Source of the DNA: Collinsella intestinalis DSM 13280
GTDB taxonomy: Bacteria > Actinomycetota > Coriobacteriia > Coriobacteriales > Coriobacteriaceae
NCBI RefSeq assembly: GCF_000156175.1
Contig: NZ_GG692711.1
Coordinates: 136,367 to 200,366, forward strand
DNA length: 64,000 nucleotides
Direction: 5' to 3'
Translations under genes and position numbers: made by a program
Shown here: positions 60,200-64,000 of the stretch, piece after piece
How the letters are laid out: each line of letters opens with the position of its first letter
How positions within the stretch are numbered: position 1 is the first letter of the stretch
The notes under the pieces: model-generated
Told to the model about the DNA's origin: nothing
Databases searched by the model: none
Seen by the model: the letters and a program-made list of their open reading frames with translations, nothing else

Positions 60200-61813
60200 T
60201 TAGGCCTCCCAGACGATCTCGCCCTCCTTGATGGTCTTGAGGACCTTGAGATCGCGCAGGTCGTCGATATCGACCTTGAGCGGGTTGTGCTCCACGACGC
60301 AGAAGTCGGCCAGCTTGCCGACCTCGAGGGTGCCCTTGCGGTCCTCCTCGCCGTACTGGAACGCACCGTTCTTGGTGATGCACTCGAGACCCTCGTAGAC
60401 GGAAATCTTCTGGGACTCGTCCAGCTGGACGCCGTTCTTGGTGACGCGCTTGACCGCGCACCACACGCTCTCGAACAGATTCGGGCGCAGCACCGGGCAA
60501 TCGGTGTGGAAGGTCGGGCGCAGGCCGAAGTCGAGGGCATCGCGGACCGCGGAGACGCGGCCGCCGCGCTCGGGACCGAAGTTCTTCAGGTGCACGTCGG
60601 CCCAGTACCAGATGTGGTTGGTGAAGATGGTCGGGATCATGTGGATCTCGGGCATCTGCTCGTACTGGTCGCGGCGGGCGGTCTGGCAGTGGACCATGAC
60701 CGGGTGCAGCTCGTGCTTGTTCGGATTCGGGGAATCCTCGAGCGCGCGCTTGTACACGCGCAGGTACTGGTCGGCGGCGGCGTCGCCGTTGGTGTGGGCG
60801 AGCAGCTGGTGATTGCCGTCGATGGCCTTGCGCATGTAGTCGTAGGCATCGTCGTCGGAGATGGTGCCGTAGCCGCAGTAGCCCTCGCCCTCGTCGCCGG
60901 GCGCGTAGGGCTCGGTCATCCAGGCGGTGCGGCCCTGGGGAGAACCGTCGAAGAACATCTTCAGGCCGCCGAAGCGGAAGTGGTTCGTGTACTCATGGGA
61001 GTCGAACTCGGCGTAGTCGGACAGGATCTTGTCGACGTCCTCGCCGTGCATCGGGTAGCTCACCACGTCCATCTTGAGCAGGCCCTTCTTGGCCATGCCC
61101 GCGAACAGCGCGGCGTAGTCGGCGGTGGTGGCGCCCTCCTGGCAGGTGGTGATGCCGTGCTCCAGGTAGACGTCCTGCATCTGCAGGATCATCTTGTCCA
61201 TGTCGAACTTCTGACGCGGCTGCACCTGACCGAAGACCGGCCACATGGCGTTGGGCTCCTCGCAGAAGCCGTCCGGCGTCACGCCATCGGCCTCGCGGCC
61301 GTAACGAGCGCCCTCGGGATCGGCCGTCTCGGCATTGATGCCGGCCAGCTCGAGGAGCTTCGTGTTGGCGACCAGCATGTGGCTGGAGGCGTGAATCGCC
61401 ACGCAGGGGATCTCGGTGGAGACCTGGTCCAGGATGTGGCGGTTGGGATGCTTGCCCTCGGCCAGGGAGTTCTGGTCGTAGGAAACACCCATGATCACGC
61501 TATCGGGACCGATGTTGTTCTTCTCGCCGAAGGCGCGCATGGCCTCGACGATCTCATCGAAGCTCTTGCAGTTCTCGAGCTGAGCGGCCACGACGTACTG
61601 GTTGGAACCGGCGATGTGGCTGTGCGGGTCGATGATGCCGGGCATGAGGCAAGCGCCGTCGAGGTCGATCTGGTCGGCGTCCGCGGCAAAGGCACGGGCG
61701 TCCTCAAGGGTGCCGGTGAAGGCGATGACGCCGTCCTCGACGACGAGGGCCTCGAAGGAGTCGCCCTCGTTCGTCATGGGCAGGAAGTCGCCGTTGAAGT
61801 ACAGCTTCTTCAT
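60200..61813 (-). CDS. YtcJ-like amidohydrolase
   Basis: The 537-residue enzyme belongs to the amidohydrolase-3 group. Metal ligands appear in GIIDPHSHI near residue 60-68. Later residues expected to complete the site are in LLAHTNGDAAADQ, VMVHCQTA and FHTDCPVLRP, with GKLADFCVVEHNPL closing the composite beta-sandwich. The family hydrolyses N-acyl or amide compounds. The natural substrate is unknown. It lies seven bases after the MFS gene at 61821, so importer and hydrolase are probably one operon. No signal peptide is present. Confidence 0.88.
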   Translation of the reverse strand: MKKLYFNGDFLPMTNEGDSFEALVVEDGVIAFTGTLEDARAFAADADQIDLDGACLMPGIIDPHSHIAGSNQYVVAAQLENCKSFDEIVEAMRAFGEKNNIGPDSVIMGVSYDQNSLAEGKHPNRHILDQVSTEIPCVAIHASSHMLVANTKLLELAGINAETADPEGARYGREADGVTPDGFCEEPNAMWPVFGQVQPRQKFDMDKMILQMQDVYLEHGITTCQEGATTADYAALFAGMAKKGLLKMDVVSYPMHGEDVDKILSDYAEFDSHEYTNHFRFGGLKMFFDGSPQGRTAWMTEPYAPGDEGEGYCGYGTISDDDAYDYMRKAIDGNHQLLAHTNGDAAADQYLRVYKRALEDSPNPNKHELHPVMVHCQTARRDQYEQMPEIHMIPTIFTNHIWYWADVHLKNFGPERGGRVSAVRDALDFGLRPTFHTDCPVLRPNLFESVWCAVKRVTKNGVQLDESQKISVYEGLECITKNGAFQYGEEDRKGTLEVGKLADFCVVEHNPLKVDIDDLRDLKVLKTIKEGEIVWEA

Positions 61814-61820
61814 GATGGGT

Positions 61821-63434
61821 TTACGCCTCTTCCTTCTTGAAGATCTTGATAGCGGGGGTAGTCAGCAGGCCAAGCAGGATGATGACCGCGCCGACGCCGT
61901 AGGCGAAGCGGGTGGAGTTGAAGCGGGCCTCGGCGTTGACCTCGACCAGGGCGTCGCGCTCGGAATCGGACATCTCGATGTCCTCGATGGAGGCGCGGAA
62001 GGCGTCATCGGAGGTGAGGTCGATGTTGCGCTCGGAGATGGCCTCGACGGTGGCCTCGGAGATGCGGTCGTCGTTCTTGGCACCGTCGATGACGTTGTTG
62101 GTGATGCCGAACAGCAGCACGGCGCCGAGCAGGGCGATGCCGATGGCCTGGCCCACGTTGCGCATGGTGGTCTGGATGCCGCCAGACTGGGCGGCGTCGC
62201 GCTCGTTCACGGCCAGGGCGACGACGTTGTTGGCCTGGGCGGAGACAATGCCCGCGCCGGAGCCGGCGAGAATGCAGCCCACGACGATGCCGGGCAGGGA
62301 GGCAGAGTCGAGGGTCACGGAGAAGGCCATGGTGGCGAGGGCGGCGGCCAGGACGATGTAGCCGACCTCGATGACGCGACGGGGGTTGGCGTTGGGCATC
62401 CACTTGGGGATGCCGATGGAGAAGGCGAAGGTCGGGATGCCGACGACGATGGAGAGGACGCCGACGATGGCCGGGGACCAGCCGGCAACGAGCTGCAGGT
62501 AGGGAGCCATCAGGATGGACTGGACGCCCATGAAGAAGAAGGTGATGGCTGAGGCGGCAAGGCCGGCGAGCACCTGCGGGGTCTTGAGGAAGGACTGGGG
62601 CAGCAGGGCGAAGCCGTTCTTCTCCTCGACGCCCTTCTCGACCTTGACCATGACGGCCAGGATCACCAGGCCGAGGACGGCCATGGGCAGGCACGGGGAA
62701 ATGCCGAAGATGGTGAACGGGCAGGCGGCGAAGGGCTCGATGAGACCCCAAGCGGAGATGCGGGAGACGCCCACGAGGAACAGGAACAGGCCGAGGGCGG
62801 CGAGGGCGACGCCGATGCCGTCAAACTTGAGCTTGCCGTCGTTCTGCTCGATCTCGGGGAGCTTGAAGGAGAGCAGGAACACGATGGCGAAGTAGGCCGC
62901 GAGCACGAAGAAGGTGACGCGCATGCCGAAGGACATCAGGACGATGGAGAGCAGCAGCGGCAGCAGGGCGGACAGGCCGGAGGCGGCGCCGATGCAGCCG
63001 AAGGCCAGTACGCGGTTCTTGCCGTGGTAGATCTTGGGGACGAGACCCAGGACCGACGGGATCATGAAGGAGGCGCCGAATCCGACGAGGGTACGGCCAC
63101 CCCAGATGAAGACGGCCATGTTCGGGGCCATGGCGAGCACGACCTCACCGGCGGCGCACATGAGAGCGCCCATGCGGAAGTTCTTCTTCCAGCCGATGAT
63201 GGTGCCCATCATGCCGCCGGCGATCATGAAAGCGCCGGCCATGAGGGAATAGACCATGTTGGCGAGCTGGATGTCGGCGACGGTGGCACCGAGGTCGGTG
63301 GTGAGGGCGGTAGCGGCGAGCGACAGGGCGCCGTTATCACCCGAGGTGCCCATCTGGGCGAGAATCAAGACGAGGATCGGGAGAACGAGAAACTTCTCCT
63401 TGCCCCCCTCCTTGGCAGCAGCAGTAGACGCCAT
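61821..63434 (-). CDS. MFS transporter, 14-helix DHA2-like (paralogue 2)
   Basis: The 537-residue transporter resembles the one at 56468 throughout, including GDNGALSLAA, VADIQLANMVYSLMAG, the FTIFGISPCLP segment and a soluble insert before the last helix. The ATG at 63434 follows AGAAAGGAAG. It is the first gene of an MFS-amidohydrolase operon, suggesting uptake of the compound that the amidohydrolase cleaves. Codon use is visibly more uniform here than in paralogue 1 (many GCC, GGC and ATC), hinting at high expression. Confidence 0.88.
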   Translation of the reverse strand: MASTAAAKEGGKEKFLVLPILVLILAQMGTSGDNGALSLAATALTTDLGATVADIQLANMVYSLMAGAFMIAGGMMGTIIGWKKNFRMGALMCAAGEVVLAMAPNMAVFIWGGRTLVGFGASFMIPSVLGLVPKIYHGKNRVLAFGCIGAASGLSALLPLLLSIVLMSFGMRVTFFVLAAYFAIVFLLSFKLPEIEQNDGKLKFDGIGVALAALGLFLFLVGVSRISAWGLIEPFAACPFTIFGISPCLPMAVLGLVILAVMVKVEKGVEEKNGFALLPQSFLKTPQVLAGLAASAITFFFMGVQSILMAPYLQLVAGWSPAIVGVLSIVVGIPTFAFSIGIPKWMPNANPRRVIEVGYIVLAAALATMAFSVTLDSASLPGIVVGCILAGSGAGIVSAQANNVVALAVNERDAAQSGGIQTTMRNVGQAIGIALLGAVLLFGITNNVIDGAKNDDRISEATVEAISERNIDLTSDDAFRASIEDIEMSDSERDALVEVNAEARFNSTRFAYGVGAVIILLGLLTTPAIKIFKKEEA

Positions 63435-63629
63435 TGCATCTTCCTTTCTTCTGCGAGAAGGGCCCCTTGCCCTTCCCTTGCGCTGATACGCCCCGACCAG
63501 ATTGCGCGCATGCTCCCATGCGAGCCACCGCAGGCCCCCTTATTCCCACGGAAGCGCCCAAATCACGTTCGCGGCGTTTGAATCGTCCCGAGAATACGCC
63601 GCTCTAAACACACTATCGAGCAGGACGTC

Positions 63630-63645
63630 TGCCGTAATAACGGCA
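63630..63645. promoter_or_regulatory. Possible operator upstream of MFS paralogue 2
   Basis: TGCCGT and ACGGCA are perfect 6-bp arms around AATA. The site lies about 200 bp upstream of the MFS start, so its link to that promoter is uncertain. Confidence 0.35.
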
Positions 63646-63696
63646 AAGTGTTGACGATTCATCCGCGTGCATTGACGCGGCTTTGCCCACGGCATG

Positions 63697-63730
63697 AAAA
63701 AGCCCCCACGCGCCTTTCGGCACATGGGGG
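63697..63730 (-). terminator. Minus-strand terminator next to the IS
   Basis: CCCCCA and TGGGGG pair, with an inner GTGCC-GAAA-GGCGC stem on the minus strand, followed by CTTTTTC. It would end a minus-strand gene now displaced beyond the window by the IS. Confidence 0.8.
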
Positions 63731-63751
63731 TCAGGGAAAAAGGGGCGGGTG

Positions 63752-64000
63752 TGAACTGCCTCCCATTTCTTGGACTGGAAAATAAAGTCCTCGAGATGGG
63801 AGGTTTTTCCATGACGATCTACGACAGGTCGGTGAGGGAGCGGGCCTGCGGGCTCTTCGAACGCGGGCTCGGGCACGAGGCCGCCGCCGCGAGGCTGGGG
63901 ATACCGCTGAAGGCTGTGAGACAATGGCACCTCACGTACCGCGCCGTCGGGAGGGATGCGCTGCTGGACAGTGGGGACGCCACAGGACGTACGACTACGG
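63752..64000 (+). mobile_element. Left end of an IS3-like insertion sequence (cut by the window edge)
   Basis: TGAACTGCCTCCCATTT marks the likely left end. CTCCCAT and ATGGGAG form an inverted repeat before the orfA ribosome site GGGAGG. The orfA-like gene runs off the window. The right end and any target duplication cannot be seen. Confidence 0.7.
63811..64000 (+). CDS. IS3-type transposase OrfA, N-terminal part
   Basis: The visible 63 codons encode a helix-turn-helix (ERGLGHEAAAARLGIPLKAV, followed by RQW), the DNA-binding unit of OrfA-type transposase proteins that recognise IS ends. The ATG at 63811 follows GGGAGG. The frame is open to the window end. The sequence closely resembles the first HTH unit of the stand-alone protein at 28768. 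Confidence 0.8.
   Translation, partial: MTIYDRSVRERACGLFERGLGHEAAAARLGIPLKAVRQWHLTYRAVGRDALLDSGDATGRTTT

Larger units (their letters stand above)
63435..63751. other. Promoter region of the MFS-amidohydrolase operon and IS flank
   Basis: It contains the near-palindrome TGCCGTAATAACGGCA (63630-63645) and a minus-strand terminator (63697-63730) belonging to whatever gene lay upstream. No gene is seen. Confidence 0.45.

Overview
The window reads as chromosomal DNA of a high-GC, Gram-positive gut anaerobe, most likely Collinsella or a close relative in the class Coriobacteriia. This is an inference from gene content and protein style, not from a search. The supporting observations are high GC, strong GGAGG-type ribosome sites, an LPQTG cell-wall anchor, a DUF5692 membrane protein, hydrogenase maturation genes hypA and hypB, and a magnesium-type Nramp gene of a kind described in the related genus Eggerthella. 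It looks like ordinary core chromosome, with short repeat-rich islands and the left end of an insertion sequence at the right edge.

Layout. 0-8 kb: dedA, cysE, a hypB / FAD-iron-sulfur oxidoreductase / hypA set, then a TetR regulator and a DUF5692 membrane protein that share three copies of one operator. 8-12.2 kb: a tandem pair of tRNA-Arg(ACG) genes, a small gene under a LexA-like box, the SRP RNA, a tRNA adenosine deaminase fused to glycerate kinase, tRNA-Ser(TGA) and a second TetR. 12.3-24.5 kb: lemA, an SGNH-type acyltransferase, an Nramp gene paired with an MgtE-N/CBS protein, a degenerate NodB-fold protein, PRC-barrel and YtxH proteins, cstA behind a long attenuator-like leader, and proC. 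24.5-35.5 kb: a second acyltransferase, small membrane proteins, an SPFH protein, an IS-OrfA-like DNA-binding protein, divergent nrdA/nrdB with NrdR boxes, a DUF559/AbiEi-like protein, and about 0.9 kb of degenerate repeats.

35.5-56.5 kb: a Tat-exported, sortase-anchored metallophosphoesterase, an EF-G2-like GTPase, a TPR protein, a polar amino acid ABC transporter, an RNA methyltransferase, a lipase-like protein, a PHP phosphoesterase beside the 3' remnant of an aminotransferase gene, a YjdF-like membrane protein, the conserved tilS-hpt-ftsH operon and a WalJ-like hydrolase. 56.5-63.5 kb: an MFS transporter, a PRD-type regulator, a YtcJ-like amidohydrolase and a second, related MFS transporter, which look like one uptake/hydrolysis module of unknown substrate. 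From about 63.75 kb an IS3-like element begins.

The most interesting signals are regulatory or structural rather than a new defence or mobile system: the cstA leader with two mutually exclusive hairpins before a terminator, the TadA-glycerate kinase fusion, a 33-bp palindromic repeat that sits directly after stop codons, the TTGAC-N5-GTCAA regulon, and the apparent reuse of an IS OrfA as a stand-alone DNA-binding protein. I found no CRISPR array, prophage or recognisable defence island. All functions come from reading motifs by eye; no database search was run.
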